Positions 1 to 7,750 of a DNA stretch of 33,406 nt are shown one piece after another (within the stretch, counting starts at the first letter, position 1; each line of letters opens with the position of its first letter). Origin of the DNA: an archaeon UBA583 (GTDB lineage Archaea; Nanobdellota; Nanobdellia; Woesearchaeales; UBA583); contig DAXK01000018.1 of NCBI GenBank assembly GCA_002506365.1, positions 1 through 33,406 of the forward strand, given 5' to 3'. Below the pieces are notes generated by a model. That model saw only the letters and a program-made list of their open reading frames with translations, had not been told where the DNA came from and made no database searches. Both the position numbers and the translations under genes were made by a program.

Positions 1-2
1 TA

Positions 3-908
3 GAAGTTGAAACACCAATGACACAAACATCATACGGTGGAGCAGCGGCAAACCCTTTTATCACACACCACAACGACTTAGACATGGACTTATTCCTAAG
101 AGTATCTCCAGAACAATCACTAAAAAGAGTAATTGCTGGTGGAATGAACGCAGTATTTGAAATCAATAAAAACTTTAGAAACGAAAGTATCGATAGAACT
201 CACAACCCAGAATTCACAATGCTGGAAGCATATAGAAGCTTTAAAGATTATACCTACTGTATGGATTTACTAGAAAGACTAGTTGAATTTGTAGCTTTAG
301 AAGTATTTGGAACATTAGAATTTGAATACCAAGGTGAACAAATTTCCTTTCAAAGACCATGGAAAAGAATTTCAACAAAAGATGCATTAATGCAATCAAA
401 AGGTTGGGACGTTGATTCAATGTCAGATGAAGATTTATTTAAACAATGTGAATTAATCGGGGAAACACTTCCATCCCAAACAAGAGGATATGCCATTTTA
501 GCATTATTTGAAGAATTTGGAGAACCATTAGGAAGACAACCAACTCACTTTATCGATTATCCAAAAGAATCAACACCGCTATGTAAACAACACAGAGATG
601 ATCCAGAATTAATTGAAAGATTTGAAAGTTTTGTATGTGGTATGGAAATTTCAAATGCATATAGTGAATTAAACGATGGAGAAAGACAAAGAAACTTATT
701 TACTCAGCAAGCTGACTTTAAAGAGGAAGGAGTAGATGAAACATGGGGTGATGGACTAGATGAGGAATTCCTTGACGCAATTGATTTAGGACTTCCACCA
801 ACAGGAGGAATCGGAATCGGAATTGATAGATTATGTATGTTATTACTTAACCAAAACTCAATTAGAGACATTATCTATTTCCCAACAATGAAACCAAAAA
901 AAGATTGA
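3..908 (+). CDS. lysS: Lysyl-tRNA synthetase, class II (3' part; gene begins upstream of the window)
   Basis: Charges tRNA-Lys with lysine in the cytoplasm. The visible part is the class II catalytic core. It has the motif 2 region FRNESIDRTHNPEFTMLEAY, where FRNE contains the ATP-contacting arginine, and motif 3 GGIGIGIDRLCMLL near the C terminus. The reading frame is open back to base 3 (EVETPMTQTSYGGAAANPF), which matches the conserved EVETP...GGAAA stretch before motif 2, so the ATG at 18 is internal and the N-terminal anticodon-binding domain lies outside the window. It ends with TGA inside a perfect hairpin. Many archaea use the unrelated class I LysRS, so a class II enzyme is a mild lineage hint. 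The family call is secure. Confidence 0.95.
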   Translation, partial: EVETPMTQTSYGGAAANPFITHHNDLDMDLFLRVSPEQSLKRVIAGGMNAVFEINKNFRNESIDRTHNPEFTMLEAYRSFKDYTYCMDLLERLVEFVALEVFGTLEFEYQGEQISFQRPWKRISTKDALMQSKGWDVDSMSDEDLFKQCELIGETLPSQTRGYAILALFEEFGEPLGRQPTHFIDYPKESTPLCKQHRDDPELIERFESFVCGMEISNAYSELNDGERQRNLFTQQADFKEEGVDETWGDGLDEEFLDAIDLGLPPTGGIGIGIDRLCMLLLNQNSIRDIIYFPTMKPKKD

Positions 909-919
909 AAATCTTTTTT
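897..919 (+). terminator. Stop-embedding hairpin of lysS
   Basis: AAAAAAGATT (897-906) pairs perfectly with AATCTTTTTT (910-919) around a 3-nt loop. The lysS TGA (906-908) sits at the loop and the right arm supplies a run of six T. This fits a 3'-end signal. Confidence 0.6.
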
Positions 920-966
920 AGGTCCCAAAAATTTATTTAAAAATTATTTTTTAATTAATAATCTAA

Positions 967-983
967 CTTGTTGTCACAACAAG
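967..983. promoter_or_regulatory. 17-bp perfect inverted repeat, operator candidate
   Basis: CTTGTTG-TCA-CAACAAG is a perfect 7-bp inverted repeat with a 3-base spacer. It ends 17 bases before the TATA box of the exported protein gene, a normal place for an archaeal activator or repressor dimer. The regulator is unknown. Confidence 0.45.
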
Positions 984-1000
984 AAACAACAAAACAAATG

Positions 1001-1010
1001 TTTATAAATA
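1001..1010 (+). promoter_or_regulatory. TATA box of the exported protein gene
   Basis: TTTATAAATA centred about 25 bases before the ATG at 1030. At archaeal spacing, transcription would start at or next to the ATG (leaderless). Confidence 0.7.
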
Positions 1011-1029
1011 AACAAATACTCTGATTTTT

Positions 1030-2529
1030 ATGATAAACAAAAGAAATTTAACGAGTATTTTATTAACTGGGGCTTTAGCCTTCGGAGCAAATCAAGTTAA
1101 AGCTGGTGATTTGAATTATTTGAATAATAGTTATGATAATGAAAACCAATTACACAAAATAAGTTACACAATTAGTGATTTTAAAGGATACATTCCAAAG
1201 CTTGATAAATTTAATTTACAAATATATTCTAACAACAGATTAATTGATTCTAGTTGTGAAAGGACACTTAATTTTAGTAATGAAACCTTTTTTAAAAAAA
1301 TAATATGTGAAGTTGAAAATTTACCACAAAGAGAATATAAATTAGTAGGTACTATTAGTAGAGGAAATGAAGTATTAAAAAAAGAAATTTCAACTCTAAC
1401 TATCCAAAGAGAGGAAGTCTCAGTCCCAGCTATACAAACTCAAGTTCAAACTAAACCAAAAAAAAGTCAACAACAAAAAGGACTTGAATCAGATATTAAA
1501 AGAGCTTCTAATGAATTTTATTCAATATATAATCCAAAATCACCTAATTCAGGATTTAAAAGAAAAACATCAATTAAATTAGGAGAAAATATGTCACTAG
1601 ATGATATATTTCAAACTACTCCAGTTGAATCAGATGATTGTAAACTACAAATAAATGGATCAGAATTTGAAATCTCTGATGATGTAAGAGTCTCAAATGA
1701 AGGTAAAGGTTACAAAACTGAATTATTCACAAGTTTTAATTCAGGTAAACCAACAACAGTTACTTTTTACGAAAGTGATAAAAATAGAGCAATTAAATTT
1801 GGAACAAAATTACACGCAATTGGAGAACTATGTGAAAAATTGAATCCATCATCAACACAAACTTCAAACCAAAGAAATACTGAAAAAAAAGCTGCTGAAT
1901 TAAAAAGTAAACTTGATCAATTTACTAAAGATTACAATCAACAATTCAATAAAACTTTCAACAACTTAACTTACAAAGATTCAAGTATATTTACATTAGG
2001 TGAACATACTTATGGAAATTATAGTATAATGGATCACTTATATGAAATCGATAGGGATGGAAAACCTGAATTTGAAAGTAGAAATGGTAAAAATGGATTT
2101 AGAGATAGTAGAAAACTTAAATTCACAAATCCTGGACTATGTTTAATGAAAAGTCCATTTCAACATAGAGATAAATCAAAAAGAGCTGAATATAAAAAAA
2201 ATTTTGATGGTAAAGAATTTGAAGCTATAAAAACTGTAGATTTACCATTACTTGATTTTGCAAGTAAATACACTTCAGTTTATTTATTTAACACTAAATC
2301 TGGATTTGATATTTCAATGTTTTCCCCAGTATCTGGTTCAAGATATAAACAATTATCAGGTAAATATCCAAAAAATAACCAAATTGAATCTTTTAGATTA
2401 TACAATATTAGATTTGACGATAAAAATAATCAAAAATTTGGAAAACAAACATACCAAAATTTAAAACAATTATCAACTATGTGTAAAGAAAATTCAGAGT
2501 TAGTTCAATTACATAGAAAAAATAATTAA
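1030..2529 (+). CDS. Exported protein of unknown function (499 aa)
   Basis: I do not recognise the family. The N terminus is a signal peptide: NKR, a hydrophobic stretch around residues 8-21, and an AxA-type site near QVKAGDLN (about residues 22-29). Residues of about 30-125 look beta-rich (alternating polar and apolar, two Cys). A Gln/Lys/Pro linker follows (TQVQTKPKKSQQQK, about 136-150), then a larger mixed domain of about 340 residues with scattered Cys. There is no lipobox or C-terminal membrane anchor, so a secreted or surface-associated protein is likely. The gene has its own TATA box and a palindromic upstream site and is not in an operon. The start is supported by TATA spacing. Confidence 0.75.
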   Translation: MINKRNLTSILLTGALAFGANQVKAGDLNYLNNSYDNENQLHKISYTISDFKGYIPKLDKFNLQIYSNNRLIDSSCERTLNFSNETFFKKIICEVENLPQREYKLVGTISRGNEVLKKEISTLTIQREEVSVPAIQTQVQTKPKKSQQQKGLESDIKRASNEFYSIYNPKSPNSGFKRKTSIKLGENMSLDDIFQTTPVESDDCKLQINGSEFEISDDVRVSNEGKGYKTELFTSFNSGKPTTVTFYESDKNRAIKFGTKLHAIGELCEKLNPSSTQTSNQRNTEKKAAELKSKLDQFTKDYNQQFNKTFNNLTYKDSSIFTLGEHTYGNYSIMDHLYEIDRDGKPEFESRNGKNGFRDSRKLKFTNPGLCLMKSPFQHRDKSKRAEYKKNFDGKEFEAIKTVDLPLLDFASKYTSVYLFNTKSGFDISMFSPVSGSRYKQLSGKYPKNNQIESFRLYNIRFDDKNNQKFGKQTYQNLKQLSTMCKENSELVQLHRKNN

Positions 2530-2541
2530 TTCACACATTTA

Positions 2542-2566
2542 AAATAAAATAAAATAAAATAAAAAT
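2542..2566. repeat. AAAAT short tandem repeat
   Basis: Four to five copies of AAAAT between two convergent genes. It is probably slippage-prone spacer DNA. The A/T tracts could help ending of transcription on either strand. Confidence 0.6.
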
Positions 2567-2570
2567 TAGG

Positions 2571-2593
2571 TAGTTTATTAAAATAATAAACTA
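2571..2593. terminator. Stop-embedding hairpin of the Gdt1-like gene
   Basis: TAGTTTATTA (2571-2580) and TAATAAACTA (2584-2593) form a perfect 10-bp stem with an AAA loop. The stop of the - strand gene (2578-2580) lies at the end of the stem. It sits between convergent genes and may act in both directions. Confidence 0.6.
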
Positions 2594-3150
2594 CTTAAAG
2601 TAATACAACCAATAACTACAAATAACCAATTCGCAATTTTCTCAATTAAATCTTTATCAAATTTCTTTAACAAATACTTTCCTAAATAAATTGCCATAAT
2701 AGTTAATAATGATAAAGCAAGCATTACTCCAAATAAAACAAACCAAAAATTATACAAACTTCCAAATAAAGCTGAAGCAATTTGACTTTTATCTCCAATT
2801 TCTGCAAAAAATATTAAACTAAAAGCTGTAAAAAAAGGAGATTTAATTTTTTTACTTAATTTAACATCATCTTCATCTTCCTCACAAGCACCAAATAATC
2901 CATACAAACCAAAACCTAAAAATAATAGTCCTGAAATAACTTTAACCCAAAATAAAGGAATTAAATTAACAATAACATCTCCAAAATAAATCGCTAACCC
3001 ATCAATTACTAAAAAAGCAAAAAAAACTCCTAAAAATAATTTAAAATATGATTTAGTCTTTGAAGTCATACTCAATACTGCAATCTGTGTTTTATCCCCA
3101 AATTCTGATAATAGAATAGAAATAAATGGTATAATAAAATCTAATAACAT
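2578..3150 (-). CDS. Gdt1/TMEM165/UPF0016 family cation transporter
   Basis: A six-helix membrane protein of 190 aa, the usual length for this family, built from two inverted halves. Each half carries the family motif E-x-G-D-K-(T/S): EFGDKT at about residues 16-21 and EIGDKS at about 117-122. A short acidic loop (EEDEDD, about 90-95) joins the halves. Family members move Mn2+ and/or Ca2+ out of the cytoplasm, commonly in exchange for protons; manganese homeostasis is the best guess here, but the ion cannot be read from sequence. The gene is divergent from the DEAD-box helicase across 93 bp and has its own TATA box. Confidence 0.9.
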   Translation of the reverse strand: MLLDFIIPFISILLSEFGDKTQIAVLSMTSKTKSYFKLFLGVFFAFLVIDGLAIYFGDVIVNLIPLFWVKVISGLLFLGFGLYGLFGACEEDEDDVKLSKKIKSPFFTAFSLIFFAEIGDKSQIASALFGSLYNFWFVLFGVMLALSLLTIMAIYLGKYLLKKFDKDLIEKIANWLFVVIGCITLSSLLF

Positions 3151-3170
3151 AATATAAAAATTAATTAGAC

Positions 3171-3180
3171 ATATTTAAAT
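3171..3180 (-). promoter_or_regulatory. TATA box of the Gdt1-like gene
   Basis: ATTTAAATAT on the - strand, centred about 25 bases before the start codon; predicts a leaderless transcript. Confidence 0.55.
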
Positions 3181-3214
3181 GTATTTTTAAAAAAATTTCT
3201 TAAAATACACTCCC

Positions 3215-3222
3215 TTTATAAA
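3215..3222 (+). promoter_or_regulatory. TATA box of the first DEAD-box helicase
   Basis: TTTATAAA centred about 25 bases before the ATG at 3244; predicts a leaderless transcript. It shares the 93-bp divergent spacer with the Gdt1-like promoter. Confidence 0.7.
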
Positions 3223-3243
3223 CAAACAATCACTATTTTTACT

Positions 3244-4407
3244 ATGACAATTGAAGACTTTACAAAATTAGGAATTGAAGGATCTATTTTACAAGTAATT
3301 GAAGAACAAGGATTTGTATCTCCAACGAAAATTCAAAATAAAGCAATTCCAGAAGTATATGCAGGAAAAAATATTATTGCAACAGCCGCAACAGGATCAG
3401 GAAAAACATTCGTATTCGCATCAAGAGTATTACAAATTGCAAGACCAGGATACGGACTGCAAGCAATTATTATGGTTCCTACAAGAGAATTAGCTAAACA
3501 AGTTGGTGAACAATTTAAACTATTTGCAAAATATAAACCATTAAATATTATGATTACATACGGTGGAGCAAATGTTAAATCACAAAAAGAAGATTTAGAA
3601 AACGTTGATGTTTTAGTTGGAACACCTGGAAGAATTTCAGATTTTTTAGAACAAGACTTATTCTTATTAGGAAAAGTTAAATGTGTAGTTTTAGATGAAG
3701 TTGATGCAATGATTAGAAACGAATTCCAAGCAGACATTAAATATATTTTAGAAACAACACCAAAAAAGAAACAAACTTTAGTATTCTCAGCAACAATCGA
3801 CAAAGATATGTATAAATTATTAAAACACCAAATTAAAGACTCAAAATTAATCGCAGTAGAAAAAACAGTTGATCCTAAAAAATTAAAACAAAACTACTAT
3901 ATGATTGAAAAAGACCAAAAATTAAGTTTATTAACTCACCTAGTTGAAAACGAAAGAGCTGGTTTATCAATTATTTTTGTAAATAGACAAGATATGGCTG
4001 AATTTTTACAAAAAAATTTAAGAAAATTAACAAGTTTAGAATTTCAAACAATTCACGCTGATATGACTCAAGGTAAAAGAAATAGAATTATTAAAGATTT
4101 CGCAAATCAACAATTTGATGTTTTAATTACAACTGATATGGCAGCTAGAGGATTAGATATTGAAAATGTAACACACATCTACAATTACCAATTACCAGCT
4201 CACACTGAAAAATATATCCACAGAATTGGAAGAACTGCAAGAGCAGGAGCAAGTGGAAAAGTAATTAATTTAGTTTGTAAAGATGAACTTGAAAACTTAG
4301 CAGAAATTGTAAGAAATCACAAAATTTCAGTAATTGAAAAAGAATTACCTAAATTTAATATCGTTGAAGCTAAATTTGAAGTTAAAAAGAAAAAAGAAAA
4401 AAGATAA
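3244..4407 (+). CDS. DEAD-box-family ATP-dependent RNA helicase (DEVD variant)
   Basis: Unwinds or remodels RNA using ATP in the cytoplasm. Both RecA-like domains are complete: Q-motif region (F..LG, then PTKIQNKAIP), Walker A AATGSGKT, PTRELAKQ, TPGR, motif II DEVD, SAT, then TDMAARGLDI and HRIGRTARAG in the second domain. Motif II reads DEVD instead of DEAD, a tolerated variant that keeps the catalytic DE. At 387 aa it is nearly a bare helicase core, with only a short basic tail (KKKKEKR). The helicase at 31674 has a canonical DEAD and a long basic tail, so the two are unlikely to be simple duplicates. It converges on the lipoprotein gene with only 8 bp between stop codons. Confidence 0.95.
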   Translation: MTIEDFTKLGIEGSILQVIEEQGFVSPTKIQNKAIPEVYAGKNIIATAATGSGKTFVFASRVLQIARPGYGLQAIIMVPTRELAKQVGEQFKLFAKYKPLNIMITYGGANVKSQKEDLENVDVLVGTPGRISDFLEQDLFLLGKVKCVVLDEVDAMIRNEFQADIKYILETTPKKKQTLVFSATIDKDMYKLLKHQIKDSKLIAVEKTVDPKKLKQNYYMIEKDQKLSLLTHLVENERAGLSIIFVNRQDMAEFLQKNLRKLTSLEFQTIHADMTQGKRNRIIKDFANQQFDVLITTDMAARGLDIENVTHIYNYQLPAHTEKYIHRIGRTARAGASGKVINLVCKDELENLAEIVRNHKISVIEKELPKFNIVEAKFEVKKKKEKR

Positions 4408-4417
4408 TTTTTCTTTT
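4392..4417. terminator. Hairpin between convergent helicase and lipoprotein genes
   Basis: AAAAGAAAAA (4392-4401) pairs with TTTTTCTTTT (4408-4417). The helicase TAA (4405-4407) lies in the loop and the opposing gene's stop begins in the right arm, so one hairpin serves both genes. Confidence 0.55.
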
Positions 4418-6152
4418 AATCTTTATTTAAAATATTAAAATACTGTCTATTTTCTTTCTTTTTATCACTTAATTCTAAAATTAATTCTTTTTCTAAAGTG
4501 ATTTCATCATCTCCATAAAAATAAATACTAATATTTGTATTTATATCTGGTTTAAAATTATCTGGGATGTTTATTCTTAAATCAGCATCTTCTCCAAAAT
4601 AGATTATATTTTTTTTATCATTATCATATCTAATATTTCTAAAATAATCTTTATAATAAGATTCATCATAATATTTAAAATCACTATCTGATCTAGGATT
4701 AAATACATTTCTATCTCTTATTTTTTCTCCATTTTGAACATATTCAATTGTTATTACTCTATTTCTCCAATAATTAATGTCATTATCCATATCATTTAAA
4801 ATTAACATTGATTCTTCCTTTTTATCTAGTTTAATTTCTAATATCATTTGAGATTTATTAGTCTCAATATCGTAATAAACATAATTATATGTTAAATCAC
4901 CAAAATCTAAAAATTCGAAATCATTAATTAAATCTTCTTTCCAAAACTTAGGCACTGATTTAAAATTAAGTTCCCTATCACTATTTTGCTTTAAACTAAT
5001 TATTTTTTTTTGTTCACCATACTTTATAATTAAATCAAAGTCATCATATTTATTATCTCTAAAAGTACTATCTACATGTTTATCATTTGGAATATTGTAA
5101 TAAAAATCAAATATTTGAAGACTATTAAAATTCCCATAAACTCCTTTTCCAGTCTCATTAGATAATTTAGGTTGAAAATAAAAATTATCCAAGGATTTAT
5201 TTTTTAATTTTAAAATAAATTCATTATCTGGAGTTTTAATTATAAATGATAATTTATTAAAATTAATTTTTGAATTGTTAATTGGATAAAAATGTACTTT
5301 AAATTCATGAGGAATTTCAATCACACCTAAACCATAACCTCTTGCTTTAATTTTAATAAATTTCACATCTATTTTATCTATAAATGATTCAGAATTTCCA
5401 TAATAAGTTTGTGCATCAAATTTTTTAGCTTTTAAAGTTGACATTCTATCTAAATTTACTTCAAATTCATCATAAAAATATTTTATAACTTTACTATCTA
5501 AATAATTATTTATATTAAATTCCTTAGTTTGAAAAGTAATTAATGAATAATTATTTTTCGGAATAAATCTTAAATTTGTAAATGGTGCTTCAATATCAAT
5601 AATAGGATATTTATCTCCAAAATTCACATACAACATTTTTCCAGGATAAGTCATATCTCTATTCTCTCCATATCTTATTAATTTATTTGAACTCATATCC
5701 AAATTATCTTTAAATAAACTAATTGTAATTGATTTATTCGTTAACTTTAAATTATAATTAATAAATGATACATTAATACTTTCAGAATAATTTTCATTAT
5801 ATGAATTATAATAAACTTCCAAATATTCTCCAAAATCTCTATACCCTCCAAAATAATAATTATCTAGTTTATCTGGAAATCTTAATTTTTGTGATTCTGA
5901 ATACATTAAAGGTTTAATATATTCTCCATTCCCTTCATCAATATAAATCCCATCATCCCTAAATTCAATTGGTTTAAGATTAACTTTATTTACTTTATCA
6001 TCTTTTTTTTCAACAGAACTATTTGTTTCCAAATTGAGATTTTTATTTTCTTCAACAACTGAAGCTATTTGTTCTGAATTCAAACTATTTTCAATATTAG
6101 AACAACCTGTGATACTAATTAATAAAATAATTAAATATAATACTCTATTCAT
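4416..6152 (-). CDS. Large surface lipoprotein of unknown function (578 aa)
   Basis: I do not recognise the family. The N terminus is a lipoprotein signal: hydrophobic residues 4-16, then lipobox ITGC with Cys-17, so the protein should be anchored outside the membrane. A Ser/Asn/Glu/Lys-rich tether (about 18-55) precedes a long region rich in Tyr, Asp, Asn and beta-strand-like alternation, with few Cys, consistent with several beta-sandwich domains. A short GEGNGEYIKP-like start and the YGDDE / FGEDAD acidic patches could bind cations, but no known motif is clear. It stands alone, with a TATA-like box about 24 bases upstream. A surface or adhesion role is inferred only from location and composition. 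Confidence 0.75.
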   Translation of the reverse strand: MNRVLYLIILLISITGCSNIENSLNSEQIASVVEENKNLNLETNSSVEKKDDKVNKVNLKPIEFRDDGIYIDEGNGEYIKPLMYSESQKLRFPDKLDNYYFGGYRDFGEYLEVYYNSYNENYSESINVSFINYNLKLTNKSITISLFKDNLDMSSNKLIRYGENRDMTYPGKMLYVNFGDKYPIIDIEAPFTNLRFIPKNNYSLITFQTKEFNINNYLDSKVIKYFYDEFEVNLDRMSTLKAKKFDAQTYYGNSESFIDKIDVKFIKIKARGYGLGVIEIPHEFKVHFYPINNSKINFNKLSFIIKTPDNEFILKLKNKSLDNFYFQPKLSNETGKGVYGNFNSLQIFDFYYNIPNDKHVDSTFRDNKYDDFDLIIKYGEQKKIISLKQNSDRELNFKSVPKFWKEDLINDFEFLDFGDLTYNYVYYDIETNKSQMILEIKLDKKEESMLILNDMDNDINYWRNRVITIEYVQNGEKIRDRNVFNPRSDSDFKYYDESYYKDYFRNIRYDNDKKNIIYFGEDADLRINIPDNFKPDINTNISIYFYGDDEITLEKELILELSDKKKENRQYFNILNKD

Positions 6153-6170
6153 AAAATTAATAAAAATTAG

Positions 6171-6182
6171 TTCTTTAAAAAG
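6171..6182 (-). promoter_or_regulatory. TATA-like box of the large lipoprotein gene
   Basis: CTTTTTAAAGAA on the - strand, centred about 24 bases before the start at 6152. Confidence 0.45.
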
Positions 6183-6227
6183 TTATTTAATCAATTATTA
6201 ATTTATTTAAAAATGTATATATTTAAC

Positions 6228-6254
6228 TAAAAATAACCAAAAATAACCAAAAAG
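6228..6254. repeat. AAAAATAACC direct repeat upstream of the CYTH promoter
   Basis: About two and a half copies of AAAAATAACC, running into the AAGTTACACAC element just before the TATA box. It may be a regulator-binding array or simple slippage. Confidence 0.5.
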
Positions 6255-6263
6255 TTACACACC

Positions 6264-6273
6264 AAATTTAAAT
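6264..6273 (+). promoter_or_regulatory. TATA box of the CYTH-MazG operon
   Basis: AAATTTAAAT, about 27 bases before the ATG at 6296. It is directly preceded by AAGTTACACAC (about 6249-6261), an 11-mer also found just before the MscS TATA box. Confidence 0.6.
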
Positions 6274-6295
6274 TCTAAAAAATAATAATTTAACT

Positions 6296-6808
6296 ATGAA
6301 CGAAATCGAAGTAAAAATTCTAGACATTAACAAACAAGAAATAATTCAAACTATTGAAAAATTAGGTGGAAAACTACTATTTGAAAACAAAGAATTTAAT
6401 GCCGTATTCTTTGAAAGCCCAGAAAATCAAGTAATCAGAATAAGGCAAGAAGGCGATGAAGTTGTAATCTGTCACAAAAATAAACTTAATTCAAAAACAG
6501 GTGCAAAAATAATGGAAGAAACCGAAATTATTACTGATAACTTCAACACATCAATAAAACTACTACAAAACTTAGGACACACACTAACAGAAGGCGGAAT
6601 TAGAAAAACAAGAACAAGCTACAAACTAAACAACTGTAAAATTGAATTCGATAAAATGTTAGACAAATATAATTTTGTCCCAGAATTTTTAGAAATTGAA
6701 GGAACTGATGAAAATGAAATTTATCAAATAGCAGAAAAATTAGGATTTAATAAAAAGCAATGTTTAAATTGGGGAGCAAATCAAGTAATTGAACACTACA
6801 AACAATAA
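6296..6808 (+). CDS. CYTH-domain protein (class IV adenylate cyclase / triphosphate tunnel family)
   Basis: A triphosphate tunnel metalloenzyme. The hallmark ExExK is at the N terminus (E3-I-E5-V-K7). Later strands carry the expected charged residues that line the tunnel (VIRIRQEGDEVVICHK at about 45-60, then EETEI and KTRTSYKLNNCKIEFDK). At 170 aa it is a single complete domain. Members act as class IV (CyaB-type) adenylate cyclases, thiamine triphosphatases or inorganic triphosphatases; the archaeal ones are often called CyaB-like, but the substrate cannot be decided here. It is the first gene of an operon with a MazG-like pyrophosphohydrolase 10 bp downstream, which fits a role with nucleoside triphosphates. 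Confidence 0.85.
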   Translation: MNEIEVKILDINKQEIIQTIEKLGGKLLFENKEFNAVFFESPENQVIRIRQEGDEVVICHKNKLNSKTGAKIMEETEIITDNFNTSIKLLQNLGHTLTEGGIRKTRTSYKLNNCKIEFDKMLDKYNFVPEFLEIEGTDENEIYQIAEKLGFNKKQCLNWGANQVIEHYKQ

Positions 6809-6818
6809 ATAAAATAAA

Positions 6819-7205
6819 ATGGAAAATTTTAATGATTTAAAAAAAATAATAGAAAAAGTAAAAATTAATTATCAACTAAACAAAACTGAAACTTGGACTA
6901 ATGGAAGTCAAACATACTTTAAAGAGCTTCAAAAAGAAATTCAAGAAACATTAATTGAATACAAAGCAAATAAACAAGTCCACTTAGAAGACGAACTAGG
7001 AGATATATTATGGGATTACTTAAACTTACTTGAAAACTTAAAACAAGAAGGAAAAATAGAATCAATTGAAAAAATATTTCAAAGAGCAAATAAAAAATAC
7101 ACTCAAAGAATTGACGGATTTATCGCTGGAGATTCTTGGACAAACATAAAAAATAAACAAAAAAAAGAGTTATTACTAGAACAAAATAATTTAGACAAAT
7201 TATAA
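6819..7205 (+). CDS. MazG-like nucleotide pyrophosphohydrolase
   Basis: An all-alpha NTP pyrophosphohydrolase of the MazG type, 128 aa. It shows the two metal-binding acidic helices: KELQKEIQETLIEY (about residues 32-45, EExxE-like) and LEDELGDILWDYLNLL (about 57-72, ExxD within ELGDILWD). Such enzymes cut non-canonical or excess NTPs to NMP and pyrophosphate. It lies 10 bp after the CYTH gene with no ribosome binding site visible, so it is probably translated from the same message. The tail is Lys/Gln-rich. The substrate is unknown. Confidence 0.8.
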   Translation: MENFNDLKKIIEKVKINYQLNKTETWTNGSQTYFKELQKEIQETLIEYKANKQVHLEDELGDILWDYLNLLENLKQEGKIESIEKIFQRANKKYTQRIDGFIAGDSWTNIKNKQKKELLLEQNNLDKL

Positions 7206-7208
7206 TTT
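7197..7208 (+). terminator. Palindrome over the MazG stop codon
   Basis: AAATTATAATTT is a perfect 12-bp palindrome containing the TAA (7203-7205). It is short, so weak on its own, but it matches the pattern at other gene ends. Confidence 0.35.
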
Positions 7209-7260
7209 TATATAATCACATCAAACTGTTCTAACCAATAGTTACAACAAATACTAACTC

Positions 7261-7278
7261 TTATAAATCATTTTAAAC
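7261..7278 (+). promoter_or_regulatory. Promoter region of the 122-aa gene
   Basis: TTATAAA (7261-7267) and TTTTAAAC (7271-7278) are both TATA candidates, 35 and 24 bases before the ATG at 7299. Upstream at about 7241-7260 is AGTTACAACAAATACTAACT, closely repeated before the second helicase at about 31591. Confidence 0.4.
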
Positions 7279-7298
7279 TATTTTAAATATAAATTAAA

Positions 7299-7667
7299 AT
7301 GACAAACAACTCATTACTAGAATCAGAGTACACAATTTGGGAAACTCCAATAATTACATTAAACTTTATTGGAAAACAATGTAAACTAGAATTAGACCAA
7401 TATTCAAATTATTTTATCCTCTTAGAAAAACCAGACGAAATTGAAAATCAAGGATACTTATTTGGAAAAATTGATATGTATTATAACAATCAACCAAAAT
7501 TTAGAATATTTAAATATAAATCATCACAAAACGAAAACTTTGACAACCTTGAATGCGTATTTGGATATATTGGTGGATCAGATAGACCTTATATGGTAGA
7601 CCCAGAAACAATTACACCACTTAAAAAAGGATCTAATTTAGAAAATAAAATTAAAAAATTAATATAA
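7299..7667 (+). CDS. Hypothetical protein (122 aa)
   Basis: I do not recognise this protein. It has no signal peptide or membrane segment, so it is probably cytoplasmic. The sequence alternates strand-like segments (TPIITLNFIGKQCKLELD, YFILLEKPDEI, KFRIFKY) with loops, suggesting a small mostly-beta fold, and ends in a basic helix (NLENKIKKLI). A well-formed promoter, normal codon use and a following hairpin support a real gene. It lies between the MazG operon and the MATE exporter, in the same direction as both, but neither neighbour hints at its role. Confidence 0.65.
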   Translation: MTNNSLLESEYTIWETPIITLNFIGKQCKLELDQYSNYFILLEKPDEIENQGYLFGKIDMYYNNQPKFRIFKYKSSQNENFDNLECVFGYIGGSDRPYMVDPETITPLKKGSNLENKIKKLI

Positions 7668-7689
7668 AAATAAACTATAAAATAAAACC

Positions 7690-7709
7690 TGTGCTGATTT
7701 TCAAGCACA
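7690..7709 (+). terminator. GC-containing hairpin before the MATE gene
   Basis: TGTGCT (7690-7695) pairs with AGCACA (7704-7709) around an 8-nt loop, followed by AATTTTCTTT. It is either the terminator of the 122-aa gene or an operator just ahead of the MATE promoter. Confidence 0.45.
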
Positions 7710-7714
7710 CAATT

Positions 7715-7726
7715 TTCTTTAAAAAC
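7715..7726 (+). promoter_or_regulatory. TATA box of the MATE exporter gene
   Basis: TTCTTTAAAAAC, centred about 30 bases before the ATG at 7751; abuts the preceding hairpin. Confidence 0.45.
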
Positions 7727-7750
7727 TAAAATCAATTAATAATTACTCGG

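Noticed and set aside
2252..2464. Small + strand frame inside the exported protein gene
   Set aside because: A shadow of the overlapping gene, without promoter or recognisable composition.
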